Position numbers and translations under genes: made by a program | Assembly: GCF_006228385.1 (NCBI RefSeq) | Contig: NZ_CP039853.1 | Location: 284,009 to 348,008 of the forward strand | Source of the DNA: Salinimonas iocasae | GTDB taxonomy: Bacteria > Pseudomonadota > Gammaproteobacteria > Enterobacterales > Alteromonadaceae | Length of the DNA: 64,000 nt | Direction: 5' to 3' | Notes under the pieces: model-generated | Told to the model about the DNA's origin: nothing | What the model saw: the letters and a program-made list of their open reading frames with translations, nothing else | Databases searched by the model: none | Shown here: positions 18,074-26,187 of the stretch, piece by piece | Layout of the letters: every line of letters starts with the position of its first letter | Position numbering within the stretch: position 1 is the stretch's first letter

Positions 18074-18113
18074 TGTCATATCCCGAGCAGCGATAGCGAA
18101 TAGGGGTATGACA
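18074..18113 (+). repeat. GCGATAGCG stem-loop, copy 2
   Basis: Arms TGTCATATCCC and GGGGTATGACA enclose a loop with AGCGATAGCGAA. The stem sequence differs from copy 1 while the loop is kept. Confidence 0.7.
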
Positions 18114-18332
18114 TAGTTTGAGTCAGAAAATTGTTATCGAGAGGTTTGCGCGTTTATCACCCCCCGCGTGGTGCTTATCAGTTTCATGCGGGCACCTGGT
18201 GTCAAAAATGACCGGGCAGCCTTAAACACTAAAAATAGCACCATAAGGTCTACAAGCCGCAGAATGTGATTCCTCAGTATTTGACCGTACATAGAAGAAG
18301 TGTTTTGAAATTCGGATGGTGTTTTTTTTGAA

Positions 18333-18370
18333 AACGCCCCCGAGTAGCGATAGCGAATTGGGAGGCGTTA
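18333..18370 (+). repeat. GCGATAGCG stem-loop, copy 3
   Basis: Arms AACGCCCCC and GGGAGGCGTT enclose a loop with AGCGATAGCGAA. It is preceded by a T-tract (GTTTTTTTTG). Confidence 0.65.
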
Positions 18371-18622
18371 CCGCGGTGGCCGGTCAGATCCACCAGCTCA
18401 GTTTGATTCATGATTTAAGGCCAGCATATCTCACTAAAATGGTATTGCTCTAAACATGCCTTTTCATATTCTGAATTGTGTATCTGTAGATGATGTGGGT
18501 AACTTCTCATTGCGAACCTTAGGAGATGATCCTGATAAGTGTTCGGTGTCTCTCCTATTTGTTTTACCTCTCCCCTACCTCATTACTAAATACCCAATGC
18601 TCCTGGGCTGGTACCGGAATAG

Positions 18623-18886
18623 TTGACCGGAATTACTTTTGATGTTCGTAGCCCATGCCTTAATGATGGTAAACGTGAGTTAGTAGTAAAGCTTGCTGCG
18701 CTTATGGGTTATTGGATAGCAGGTATGTTGATGCTTATCGATGCCAAGAGTTTGGCTGGTGCACTGTTCTGGCCATGCTTAATTATCTATATCTGGTGGG
18801 AATATTTGTGTGTACCGGGAGGGATAAGAACCGTGCTTTTTATTGTTTTGAATACATATGCGGGAATGCGTGATATATCCCCGTGA
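18623..18886 (+). CDS. Possible small membrane protein
   Basis: An 87-codon frame starts at TTG (no ATG in a good position) and has hydrophobic stretches VVKLAALMGYWIAGMLMLI and GALFWPCLIIYIWWEYL, so it would be a two-segment membrane protein. The RBS is weak. It reads toward the convergent gene at 18980-20446. It could be a real small protein or a chance frame. Confidence 0.35.
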   Translation: MTGITFDVRSPCLNDGKRELVVKLAALMGYWIAGMLMLIDAKSLAGALFWPCLIIYIWWEYLCVPGGIRTVLFIVLNTYAGMRDISP

Positions 18887-18979
18887 GATTTTTAACATTT
18901 ATGCATCTATTCAATGCATATTCACGTTTTATTCAAACCACCAGCTAGAGGGTGAATTGGGGCCGTAGCCCCGAAGGGC

Positions 18980-20446
18980 TTAACCGAACAGGATGGAGCT
19001 CATTGTGATCGGCGTGGCAGGTTCTCTGTTGGATTCAGGCGCCGGCTTTTCGTCAGTCTTTTCCGAGTGCGGCTTTTTACAGGTAGTAAGCATTTTAGAG
19101 ATGTGGCCAAGAATGACCGCGATGTTTGCTTCTGCTTTATCTGACTGTTTGGCGTACCAGAATCGCCCTTTACGGTGGAACCGGAATGGACCCGTTCTCA
19201 ACGATTCCAGAATCTCTCCTTCTGGCTTTTCCTGAAAGCGGAGCTCTACCCCGTTTTTTTCTTCGTTGTATTCGATGTTGATGTAACCGTCTGCTGTATC
19301 CGGAGCCTGGGTGCATGTTTCAGTTTTTGTAGCTTGGGGTGTGGGCGCCTGAGTCTTTTTCGCTGGCTGCAGACACTCTGCTAATTCTGCAAGGGGGATA
19401 CTGCGCTCATCGTACAGTTTAACCTTGCGAACTTCCCAGCCGGTAGAATGACGGTAACCGTCTTTAAGGTAATAGCCACCGCCCATCGACCATTTCTCAC
19501 GATGCTCTGCTTCATCAGGGGCATCTTTTAATGCCGCGGTTGAAGGATGGTTAGCGGCCGCTTTACGCATCTCTGAAAATATATCCCGGGTATGTTTAGA
19601 CCATGCAAGCAAGATTGTTTTTTTAGTGGTGCTGCCGTGATAGTCGCTCATCGAGTCTGAATCATCCTCGACCAGGTTGGCGATGATGATGGCTTTTGTT
19701 TTCTCTGGCATGATGGTTTTGCAGTGGGCGCGAAACGCTTCTGTTTGCTTCTGTGTTTCCTTAATGGCTTCTTCTCTGGCCTTCTGCTCAGTTAGTCGCT
19801 GCTCAAGGATTTGATCTCTTAGGCCTTCAACCGCCTCTACCGGCATCAGAGGTAATAAATCTAACTCAGCGAACTCACACGACTCAGCATGCCACTGGGT
19901 AAGAACAAAATTTCTGTTCGAACCATCGAGCTTGATAACGTCCCAAACCAGTCCGGATAGTTTGCCGGTACCCAGCATATAACCACCAGCTTCACGTCTG
20001 GCACCTACGATTATGCCTTCACCCCCGAACGGCCCTTTGTTGTGAATGATATTGCCTGCTGCTGTTTCTGGCTCTTTAATAGTTACGTTGAATGTCTGAG
20101 TACCACCAGCAACACTCGGGCATAGTGACAAGCGCAATATCTCATCGGCTAATTTTTTTGCCTCTGACTTGAAGTAGTCCGGCCATTCAACGCTCTCAAT
20201 AACCAGGTTGCGAGCCATGAAGAAAATCTCTTTTGCATCAGGCAAGCTTTCAATGCTCAGGTTGATGATGTCACGCTCATAGCTGTCAGCGTCATAGCGA
20301 CCCATAAAGCTTTGTATGTTTGCTTCACGTAATGTGTGAGCAATGGATTTAACGCCCTTAGCTTTAATAGCCTCGCTGCTGGTGGTGTTTACCAAAAAGG
20401 TAGCCAGGGTTGCGAACTCGTGATTATCTAAAACATATACAGACAT
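18980..20446 (-). CDS. Large hypothetical plasmid protein
   Basis: This 488-residue soluble protein has a helical N-terminal domain, a Gly-rich part (NKGPFGGEGIIVGARREAGGYMLGTG, about residue 135), a charged coiled-coil-like segment (about 225-255) and a C-terminal module at about 400-450. The module (NGVELRFQEKPEGEILESLRTGPFRFHRKGRFWYAK) resembles a small domain seen at the ends of many plasmid and phage proteins, including large polyvalent proteins. The start has AAGGAG 8 nt upstream. A diverged copy of the shared upstream motif lies at 20471-20500. Function is unknown. Confidence 0.7.
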   Translation of the reverse strand: MSVYVLDNHEFATLATFLVNTTSSEAIKAKGVKSIAHTLREANIQSFMGRYDADSYERDIINLSIESLPDAKEIFFMARNLVIESVEWPDYFKSEAKKLADEILRLSLCPSVAGGTQTFNVTIKEPETAAGNIIHNKGPFGGEGIIVGARREAGGYMLGTGKLSGLVWDVIKLDGSNRNFVLTQWHAESCEFAELDLLPLMPVEAVEGLRDQILEQRLTEQKAREEAIKETQKQTEAFRAHCKTIMPEKTKAIIIANLVEDDSDSMSDYHGSTTKKTILLAWSKHTRDIFSEMRKAAANHPSTAALKDAPDEAEHREKWSMGGGYYLKDGYRHSTGWEVRKVKLYDERSIPLAELAECLQPAKKTQAPTPQATKTETCTQAPDTADGYINIEYNEEKNGVELRFQEKPEGEILESLRTGPFRFHRKGRFWYAKQSDKAEANIAVILGHISKMLTTCKKPHSEKTDEKPAPESNREPATPITMSSILFG

Positions 20447-20470
20447 GTGGTTAACTCCTTTTCTTTATCT

Positions 20471-20504
20471 GGGGTTAACGTATGCCGGGGGTGGTGATTG
20501 TCGA
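20471..20504 (-). promoter_or_regulatory. Shared upstream motif, diverged copy (gene ending 18980)
   Basis: On the minus strand a TCG element is followed 19 nt after its first T by GCATACGTT and then AACCCC, matching the TTG...TGACACGTTAACCC pattern with mismatches in both boxes. It ends 25 nt before the start codon. Confidence 0.4.
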
Positions 20505-20557
20505 TTTTAAAGGAAGGTAAGGGCCGCTGATACAGCCCAGCTGATTTTGCTTATACG

Positions 20558-20893
20558 TTAATGGGTGGTTACCGGAACTCCTTGGTCGCTTACTTCCCAT
20601 TCCAATCCATAGTTAGTGCGTACCTGCATGCATCCACCATCATTCAGTCCATATAAAATGCTTTCTTCTACAAAATCGTGATCAAGCATATCGCCAATCT
20701 CATCCAAATGATTCAATGCGCCTATTTCAAGACTGTTAAAGCCAGCGGAGAATTCATAGATGCCATTGCAAACCACATCATCAACACAAAGAGCCATACC
20801 TTGTAGTGTTTTACCGCAGGGTAACGTGACAGTAATGGGATACTGATAGCCGGCAACGGGGGTGAAATTGATTTTCTTGAATGTCTCTAACAT
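20558..20893 (-). CDS. Hypothetical plasmid protein
   Basis: This 111-residue soluble protein (MLETFKKINFTPVAGYQYPI...) has four Cys and many acidic residues and no recognised domain. The start has AAGGA about 7 nt upstream and a copy of the shared upstream motif about 25 nt further out. It lies alone between 18980-20446 and the terminator at 20964. Confidence 0.6.
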   Translation of the reverse strand: MLETFKKINFTPVAGYQYPITVTLPCGKTLQGMALCVDDVVCNGIYEFSAGFNSLEIGALNHLDEIGDMLDHDFVEESILYGLNDGGCMQVRTNYGLEWEVSDQGVPVTTH

Positions 20894-20917
20894 GGTGAGT
20901 CCTTAATGATCGCGTTA

Positions 20918-20955
20918 AGGAGAATGTGTCAGAGGGAGAGCCGGTGACCAATCCG
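20918..20955 (-). promoter_or_regulatory. Shared upstream motif (gene 20558-20893)
   Basis: On the minus strand TTGGTC is followed by TGACACATTCTCC, beginning 20 nt after the first T (19 in most copies). It precedes the RBS of the 111-residue protein. Confidence 0.5.
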
Positions 20956-20963
20956 GTGGAAGC

Positions 20964-20990
20964 AAAAACCGCCCAAGGGGGCGGCTTCTT
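20964..20990 (-). terminator. Intrinsic terminator-like hairpin
   Basis: CCGCCC/GGGCGG hairpin with flanking A and T runs, downstream of the gene ending at 21003 on the minus strand. Confidence 0.6.
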
Positions 20991-21002
20991 AGTAAGTCTG
21001 GT

Positions 21003-21323
21003 TTAGCTGGCCAACTGAATATAAACGTTCGCATCCCGAATAGCTTTCTGTTGCCCCTGCCACATTTTCACCAGATTCTTTAATGCGGTGCTTGGGTTCG
21101 TCTTCATAAGAGACAGGCAGTTTTGAACACATTTCTCAAGTGTTGTCAGGATACCTTCTACAAACAGCGCTTTTTCCTCATTCGTCATGCGGCCTTTAGG
21201 GTCGCTATAAGTGATAGCGCCGGTTTTGTAGTTGACGGTGACCCTTACTTCCCGCAGCTTGGATACCTGCTGAATTTCAAATACGCATGTGTCTTTTTCA
21301 TTTACTACTGCCTGAATTTTCAT
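21003..21323 (-). CDS. Hypothetical plasmid protein
   Basis: From ATG 21323 the protein is MKIQAVVNEKDTCVFEIQQVSK... (106 residues), with strand-rich N-terminal and helical C-terminal halves. I prefer this start to ATG 21359 because AGGAAC lies 6 nt upstream, and because 21359 would fall right beside the shared motif at 21361-21394. No domain was recognised. Confidence 0.6.
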   Translation of the reverse strand: MKIQAVVNEKDTCVFEIQQVSKLREVRVTVNYKTGAITYSDPKGRMTNEEKALFVEGILTTLEKCVQNCLSLMKTNPSTALKNLVKMWQGQQKAIRDANVYIQLAS

Positions 21324-21360
21324 AATGTTCCTATACCTTAATTTGGCTAATTGCTTCATA

Positions 21361-21394
21361 GGTAATGTGACTGATTCAGGGCTGGGGGCGAATG
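21361..21394 (-). promoter_or_regulatory. Shared upstream motif, diverged copy (gene 21003-21323)
   Basis: On the minus strand TCGCCC is followed 19 nt after its first T by AGTCACATTACC. It is close to the consensus TTGCnC...TGnCACRTTnAnCC. Confidence 0.45.
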
Positions 21395-21418
21395 TGAGGG
21401 AACCTTAATCACCACCAA

Positions 21419-21448
21419 TAAAAAACCGCCCCGGGGGCGGTATTCGTT
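21419..21448 (-). terminator. GC-rich hairpin, possible terminator
   Basis: ACCGCCCC/GGGGCGGT hairpin with an A-tract on the left, so a T-tract in the minus-strand transcript. It would end transcription coming from the 21.5-21.6 kb side. Confidence 0.55.
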
Positions 21449-21467
21449 TTAAGTGATTAGCTGTTGG

Positions 21468-21569
21468 CTATTGTTCTGTGTAGTACTCGAGAACCTCAAC
21501 TGTGGCATCTTCTCTATACCGGCTTATTGCTTTCTCTAGCATATGCCTAATGAGCGCACTGAAAGTCAT
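21468..21569 (-). CDS. Possible 33-residue peptide
   Basis: A 33-codon frame (MTFSALIRHMLEKAISRYRE...) ends just before the GC-rich hairpin at 21419-21448. No RBS is visible. It could be a small antitoxin-like or remnant peptide. Support is weak. Confidence 0.25.
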   Translation of the reverse strand: MTFSALIRHMLEKAISRYREDATVEVLEYYTEQ

Positions 21570-21784
21570 ATTTTAAATAAAAATTGTTTCTAATTAACTA
21601 CTAGAGCTTACATACGGCACCTTTCAATTTTTCAGCGTAGAACCTACTTCTTGTTAAATTCGAAAATGCCCAGCAATATTTGTAATATTGTTAACCAATT
21701 AAAACTAAACAAGTACTTTTAAAAAAAATGTTGACTTGTTTATTTTTTAATCTACCCTTAAGAAAAACCAAAGGGAGATTTTTA
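21570..21784. other. AT-rich upstream region of the phospholipase-like gene
   Basis: About 215 bp, very AT-rich, with TTGACT near 21731 and a run of T/A to the RBS GGGAGA just before ATG 21785. A promoter for the plus-strand cassette is likely here, but I cannot fix its boxes. Confidence 0.4.
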
Positions 21785-22564
21785 ATGAAATGGATACTTC
21801 GAATAGTTACATTGCAAGCTTTATTTCTATTGTCATTTTCAAGCTCAGCATCTTCAGCTGATGATTTTATGATTACCTATTGTGACACCTGCTCTTCTTC
21901 AACAGATTTTTCAAGAGCAGCTAACGTTGCTAATAGTGGAAAAGTTTTAGTGTTTAATTTGAGGCACTCGAAAGTAAAAGCATTTCAGTTGTATTATGAG
22001 CCGATGCTAGGCGGCACCCAAGCAGTACCTATTTCCGTACCACAAGAAGCGTTCGATGCTATTGATATGTACCATAATATTATAGATTACTACATAGGCT
22101 ATCTAAACAACACAACGTCCTTTGATAGCACAATGAAATTAGCCGATAAATCTGCTTTCCCTCTATCAACACAAAGCCAAATTCATGGGTCAATGGGTCT
22201 GGCTTGCGGCCCTTCCGGAAATCCTCAAAAAGCTAGCTTTATCCCGGACGGAATATTTGGACCCGCCTGCGCTGCTCATGACAGCTGTTACGACTCGGGT
22301 CAACCACAAGCCCTATGCGATGCAATTTTCAGAGAGGATTTATATGGTGTTATTGAAGACGCTCTTTACAATTCAAGTTCACTTTTAACAAGAGCAATAG
22401 CCAGAAAAGCTTTACGTGAAATTGCCGATGAATATGCTGATTTTGTCGAACAATCAGAAGAAGCTCGCGATGCTTACTGCTCAGTGTCCATAAATAGTAG
22501 TAAACCAAGCTGCACTATGGAGCCATGGAGCCATGGAGCCACCAAGACTATAACCTTAATTTGA
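21785..22564 (+). CDS. Exported phospholipase A2-like protein (C-terminus frameshifted)
   Basis: From ATG 21785 (SD GGGAGA) this is a 259-residue protein with a signal peptide to about residue 24. An N-terminal region with CDTC (33-36) and STDF (39-42) follows. The C-terminal domain carries the phospholipase A2 signature GPACAAHDSCYDSG (Cys162, His165-Asp166, Cys168, Tyr169), where His-Asp is the catalytic pair and Gly/Asp-rich residues bind calcium. The N-terminal region resembles that of the exported protein at 38861-39691. A three-unit 8-bp repeat at 22517-22540 shifts the frame so that translation ends at 22564. With two units it would continue to 22701, just before the membrane partner gene. 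It is probably a secreted toxin or lipid-acting enzyme. Confidence 0.75.
   Translation: MKWILRIVTLQALFLLSFSSSASSADDFMITYCDTCSSSTDFSRAANVANSGKVLVFNLRHSKVKAFQLYYEPMLGGTQAVPISVPQEAFDAIDMYHNIIDYYIGYLNNTTSFDSTMKLADKSAFPLSTQSQIHGSMGLACGPSGNPQKASFIPDGIFGPACAAHDSCYDSGQPQALCDAIFREDLYGVIEDALYNSSSLLTRAIARKALREIADEYADFVEQSEEARDAYCSVSINSSKPSCTMEPWSHGATKTITLI
22517..22540 (+). repeat. Three tandem copies of an 8-bp unit inside the phospholipase-like gene
   Basis: ATGGAGCC is repeated three times without error. Eight is not a multiple of three, so each gain or loss changes the reading frame of the 3' end. With two copies the frame continues for about 45 codons to a stop at 22699-22701. Confidence 0.9.
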
Positions 22565-22701
22565 CTGAAACATTTTCTGGTGTAGTAAACACCCTTTTTG
22601 AATATAATGTAAACTATGTATGTAAAGTCTATATAATTGAAACGAGCCTTGGTTCTTCTCAGCGCTACGAGATTTGCTTCTTAGCACCGACTGGAAATTG
22701 A
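22541..22701 (+). pseudogene. Out-of-frame C-terminal extension of the phospholipase-like gene
   Basis: In the alternative frame the DNA after the 8-bp repeat encodes HQDYNLNLTETFSGVVNTLF, then EYNVNYVCKVYIIETSLG, then SSQRYEICFLAPTGN and a stop at 22701. The composition is protein-like, with two Cys, and it ends 6 nt before the next gene, as in a normal operon. I infer that it is the original C-terminus. Confidence 0.7.
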
Positions 22702-22707
22702 TTACGT

Positions 22708-22986
22708 ATGCTTACTAGGCTTTTAAATCTTTTAAGCCTGTTACTTGGCCTCTTGGTAATGACTTTCTTCATCATAGGAAGTTCATTCTCAGGAGGCTGG
22801 ACTGGTCTCGCTAACTTCTTCATCGTTGCTTTAACCTCTGCTTTTTCTATTATTTTATTGACAGGCATATTTTACCTCAATAGGTATTTCAGAAAAGATA
22901 AACAAAAAATCCCTGTTCCTTTGTTTATGATGTTCTGCTTTTCAGTTGTTTTTCTTTTAGGGTATTTTGTTTTATATTTGAGTTAA
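22708..22986 (+). CDS. Small membrane protein, candidate immunity partner
   Basis: This 92-residue protein has three predicted membrane segments (LLSLLLGLLVMTFFIIGSSF, ANFFIVALTSAFSIILLTGIFYL, LFMMFCFSVVFLLGYFVLYL). It starts 6 nt after the stop of the extended phospholipase frame. The arrangement of an exported toxin-like gene followed by a small membrane gene also occurs at 38861-39915, with unrelated sequences. A role as immunity protein is inferred from this arrangement only. Confidence 0.6.
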   Translation: MLTRLLNLLSLLLGLLVMTFFIIGSSFSGGWTGLANFFIVALTSAFSIILLTGIFYLNRYFRKDKQKIPVPLFMMFCFSVVFLLGYFVLYLS

Positions 22987-23244
22987 CTCCATAGTCTAGA
23001 TTACGAATGTACTATAAAGTAAAATTAGACTTCGAGAATCTTGCTTGTTAAATTAGGGAAATTTAATTAATTCACTGGATACGAGGCCCTGTATCCGAGT
23101 AAACTCCTCGCTCTGGCAACTGCTTCCCATCGAAGAACTAATATATTTACCTGTGAATGAACGTAAGTCCCTGCATTTTCAATCCGAAGGCACAGTGAGG
23201 GACTGGTTGAGTCCAACAACTCGCTGTTTAAGCTGGCCGTATAT
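22987..23244. other. Intergenic region between convergent genes
   Basis: About 260 bp. A minus-strand frame at 23067-23432 (121 codons, Ser/Arg-rich) overlaps the more protein-like 71-codon frame at 23245-23460 and has no good RBS, so I leave it out. Nothing else is evident. Confidence 0.35.
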
Positions 23245-23460
23245 TTATATTTGTTTTTTTCCTGATTGCTTAGAGCCATGCTTGATTCTGAACAACGCGA
23301 CCTGTACCAGCGCCCAGGCATTTTCTTCGTGAAGCTCAGCCAATCTTTGGGTATTGATAATAATGCGGCCGGTATAACCTTTTGCTCTTTCGACCGGCGT
23401 TTTGTATTGGGTAATCGTCGAACAGTCATCACCGGTCAATTCCAACTCTATTGTGCGCAT
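23245..23460 (-). CDS. Small hypothetical protein
   Basis: This 71-residue protein (MRTIELELTGDDCSTITQYK...) has a strand-rich start and a helical basic C-terminus. It overlaps the end of the upstream membrane-protein gene by 13 nt, so they form an operon. No domain was recognised. Confidence 0.5.
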   Translation of the reverse strand: MRTIELELTGDDCSTITQYKTPVERAKGYTGRIIINTQRLAELHEENAWALVQVALFRIKHGSKQSGKKQI

Positions 23461-23765
23461 ACGCCCTCCCCCGTTTCTCCCCTGTTCGCCTGAATAAATT
23501 TGTCAAAAGTGACGATGTAGCCAGACACCATAATGATTAAGCCAATTTTCAGAATCGCCGGCCACGTAAGACTTATTATTGCCCTGAGTGTGTCACCCAA
23601 CCAATATTCCGCCATGTCGATGGTAAAACTTGGCACCTCGATCATAAGGGGAATGGTCATCGCTATTATCAAAAGCATTACAACGCCAGGAACAAGCGCC
23701 GCTCCGCATAGTCCCCACATGAACACTAACCTGCGTAAGTTTTTGTTTAACGCTAACTGTTCCAT
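23448..23765 (-). CDS. Small membrane protein
   Basis: This 105-residue protein has two or three hydrophobic segments (LVFMWGLCGAALVPGVVMLLIIAMTIPLMI and ILKIGLIIMVSGYIVTF). It is translationally coupled to the 71-residue gene downstream. No family was recognised. With its small soluble partner it could be a further plasmid-borne two-gene module. Confidence 0.5.
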   Translation of the reverse strand: MEQLALNKNLRRLVFMWGLCGAALVPGVVMLLIIAMTIPLMIEVPSFTIDMAEYWLGDTLRAIISLTWPAILKIGLIIMVSGYIVTFDKFIQANRGETGEGVCAQ

Positions 23766-23999
23766 ACTATTTCTTAATTTGCTTAGCTATGCCCACCAGC
23801 ATTGGCGGGATTCAGTTATTTATCGTACCTGCAATTTATCGCCGCGAACTGGGTAAAAATGATTATTTCCACACCTTGGCTTATTTGGCCGATTACAAGG
23901 TTGCAGAGAGAATTAGGATGTCAAATTTGGAGGAAGTAATAAGTGCATGAAAAAGGTACCATCGACTAGGTACCTTTATTAACTAAATGACAAAGCGAA

Positions 24000-24299
24000 T
24001 TAGGCGTATTCGTACAACTCTTCACAGTCTATGACTTCATCACGCTTCATATGCAAATCATAGGCCTGTTGAAGGTTCATCCAAAACTGAGCGCTGATAC
24101 CACTGGCCTTCTCTAATCGAAGTGCAAAGTCGACTTTTACACCTACGTTGCCGTTAACGAATCGCGAAAGGTGGGCGCGGGTTACGTGTAACTTCTCAGC
24201 TGCTTCTTTAATGCTTATCTCGTGGCGGTCAAGAACTCGCCTTTTAAAAACCGTCCCAGGATGGGTAGATGGAAAATTTCGACTACGTTTAATTGACAT
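24000..24299 (-). CDS. higA: HigA-family antitoxin
   Basis: This 99-residue protein contains a helix-turn-helix of the XRE/HigA type (SIKEAAEKLHVTRAHLSRFVNGNVGVKVDFALRLEKASG, about residues 29-67) and the N-terminal HPGTVFKRRVL typical of HigA. It follows the toxin gene with an 8-nt gap, the higBA order. HigA would neutralise HigB and repress the operon through the palindrome at 24612. Confidence 0.9.
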   Translation of the reverse strand: MSIKRSRNFPSTHPGTVFKRRVLDRHEISIKEAAEKLHVTRAHLSRFVNGNVGVKVDFALRLEKASGISAQFWMNLQQAYDLHMKRDEVIDCEELYEYA

Positions 24300-24307
24300 A
24301 GTGCCTC

Positions 24308-24595
24308 CTAATCGTACTGATTCAAGTCGACATCGTACGCATTACTATTCATAAACATACACGTTACACTACCAACTGGCTCAACGCTGTTTACGGTAAC
24401 TGTTACTGACCAGTTGTCTGGCTGGTACTCATAAATGGTAAAACCACCTAATAGCTCCAAGTCTGTGATCTGAATCGCTGCATCCAGATACTCGAGAACC
24501 TCCGCAACTTCATAAACGTAAGCTGAGGGAAGTAATGTAACGTCACCAGACTCAAAAAATTCTTGTAAAACAGATGACTTAAAACTAACAATCAA
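24308..24595 (-). CDS. higB: HigB-family toxin (RelE superfamily mRNA interferase)
   Basis: From TTG 24595 the protein is (M)IVSFKSSVLQEFFESGDV...WSVTVTV...NAYDVDLNQYD, 95 residues, matching the HigB pattern: F-D--L--FFE-G near the start, L--LDAA in the middle and the C-terminal AYDVD-- -Y. The frame could start 63 codons earlier, but that extension is not HigB-like. AAGGA lies 7 nt before the TTG. HigB toxins cleave mRNA on the ribosome. The module would stabilise the plasmid or protect the CRISPR locus next to it. Confidence 0.85.
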   Translation of the reverse strand: MIVSFKSSVLQEFFESGDVTLLPSAYVYEVAEVLEYLDAAIQITDLELLGGFTIYEYQPDNWSVTVTVNSVEPVGSVTCMFMNSNAYDVDLNQYD

Positions 24596-24611
24596 AACAT
24601 AATCCTTGTGC

Positions 24612-24628
24612 GTATAGTTATAGTATAC
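24612..24628 (-). promoter_or_regulatory. Palindromic operator of higBA
   Basis: GTATA-GTTATAG-TATAC, an inverted repeat just upstream of the higB RBS, overlaps TATACT, which could be a -10 box. It is a plausible HigA binding site. Confidence 0.55.
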
Positions 24629-24839
24629 ACTCCTGAGTGAGATTTTAAAAGTTAAGCGCATAAACCTCAAAACCTTACTGACTTTTAAACAATTAAGTTT
24701 CAATACCAAAATACGTACTGCGCAAATGGCGAAGTACAGATTCTGCCATTGCCAGGCTTTCGGTGGCAGCCTCTCGTTCAGCATCAGCCTTAGCGTTTGT
24801 AGCGTCTTATCGTAAGCGCATCATGTAACGTTTGGCGCC
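24629..24839. other. CRISPR trailer side, possible gene remnant
   Basis: On the minus strand a short Ala/Glu-rich frame (DATNAKADAEREAATESLAM...HLRSTYFGIET, then stop at about 24700) reads like the tail of a helical protein with no start. It may be a remnant truncated next to the array. No other feature is seen. Confidence 0.3.
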
Positions 24840-26187
24840 TTTCTAAGCCGCCTGTGCGGCGGTTAAGGGCGGGCGTTGGTGTGCCGGGCCGGGTGATTTT
24901 TTCTAAGCCGCCTGTGCGGCGGTTAAGTTTTCAAACCAGCCCCGGATCTTGATTTCGTCTTTCTAAGCCGCCTGTGCGGCGGTTAAGTCGCTACAGAAAA
25001 AGCGATCACCATCCATAGTTTTCTAAGCCGCCTGTGCGGCGGTTAAGGTAGCCGCAGAGGGCGCGCAACTTTCCTTGCATTTCTAAGCCGCCTGTGCGGC
25101 GGTTAAGCGGGCTTTGTCGTTAATGTTAAATGGTTACCATTTCTAAGCCGCCTGTGCGGCGGTTAAGGCGCTACGTGTGGGGCGCGAATGGTGCAACCAT
25201 TTCTAAGCCGCCTGTGCGGCGGTTAAGCGCTCAGCCTGGAACGGGTACGGATACGTCGATTTCTAAGCCGCCTGTGCGGCGGTTAAGTTTACCTCATCTT
25301 CGCTCATGCCATCTTTATATTTCTAAGCCGCCTGTGCGGCGGTTAAGGACGGCTTACACGCATCAGCCGAAAATTTATATTTCTAAGCCGCCTGTGCGGC
25401 GGTTAAGCGACACGGTGCGCCGGTTCTGGATGCGTCCACTTTCTAAGCCGCCTGTGCGGCGGTTAAGTTGAGCGTCAGATTCTCGTTAAATACGATGATT
25501 TTCTAAGCCGCCTGTGCGGCGGTTAAGCCGGATGGCTCCCTTTTAAACCATTACGTGCTTTTCTAAGCCGCCTGTGCGGCGGTTAAGGGTAAACCCGTGC
25601 GCCTGGTGTCGGGCGGGTCTTTCTAAGCCGCCTGTGCGGCGGTTAAGAACAATCATGTCAGCTGGCTCAAGGCCGTTAATTTCTAAGCCGCCTGTGCGGC
25701 GGTTAAGTAACTATCTTCAATGGAATTATCAGACTCATCTTTCTAAGCCGCCTGTGCGGCGGTTAAGGCTATTTCCACCTGTTGCATGATTGCTTGTAAT
25801 TTCTAAGCCGCCTGTGCGGCGGTTAAGTTCCTCAGCCTGCTGCTTTTGTGAGCCGGTCATTTCTAAGCCGCCTGTGCGGCGGTTAAGCCAGGGTAATATC
25901 ATCAAAGCTGGCATCTTTATTTCTAAGCCGCCTGTGCGGCGGTTAAGTCAGGTGCGCCCTTTGTTTTGCATTGCCTGCATTTCTAAGCCGCCTGTGCGGC
26001 GGTTAAGTTTTTTTACTCCCTTTGTTTATTAACGAACAATTTCTAAGCCGCCTGTGCGGCGGTTAAGGTATCTTTGTTGTGAGCCGGTAAAGGCTTTCAT
26101 TTCTAAGCCGCCTGTGCGGCGGTTAAGACAGGGGAATTTCAATGAACTGGGCGGATATATTTCTAAGCCGCCTGTGCGGCGGTTAAG
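24840..26187 (-). CRISPR. Type I-F CRISPR array: 23 identical repeats, 22 spacers
   Basis: A 28-nt repeat (plus strand begins TTTCTAAGCCGCC and ends GCGGCGGTTAAG) recurs exactly every 60 nt from 24840 to 26160, separated by 32-nt spacers. On the minus strand it reads CTTAACCGCCGCACAGGCGG followed by CTTAGAAA, the I-F repeat form with a GCCGCC/GGCGGC stem for Cas6f. Repeat orientation and the cas genes place the leader at the high-coordinate end, so spacer 22 (26128-26159) should be the newest. All 23 repeats are identical, including the trailer-end copy, which suggests an active or recently expanded array. Spacers at 25828-25859 and 26068-26099 share TTGTGAGCCGGT. Confidence 0.98.

Larger units (their letters stand above)
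17333..18622. other. Long non-coding region with palindromes and stem-loops
   Basis: About 1.3 kb holds no convincing gene. The only long frame (17276-17656, plus) begins inside palindromic site D, has low-complexity composition and no RBS, so I reject it. The region contains a 26-bp perfect palindrome, a related inverted repeat 200 bp later and three GCGATAGCG stem-loops. Such density of structure without genes is typical of replication, transfer-origin or regulatory RNA regions, but no specific origin was recognised. Confidence 0.5.

Noticed and set aside
23067..23432. 121-codon minus-strand frame
   Set aside because: It overlaps the better supported 71-codon frame at 23245-23460 and is Ser/Arg-rich without an RBS.
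24596..24784. Long N-terminal extension of HigB
   Set aside because: HigB homology begins only at the TTG at 24595, which has a good RBS. The extension overlaps the promoter and operator.
25130..26032. Long plus-strand frames with repeated SKPPVRRLS
   Set aside because: They are translations of the CRISPR repeat every 60 nt (20 codons), not genes.
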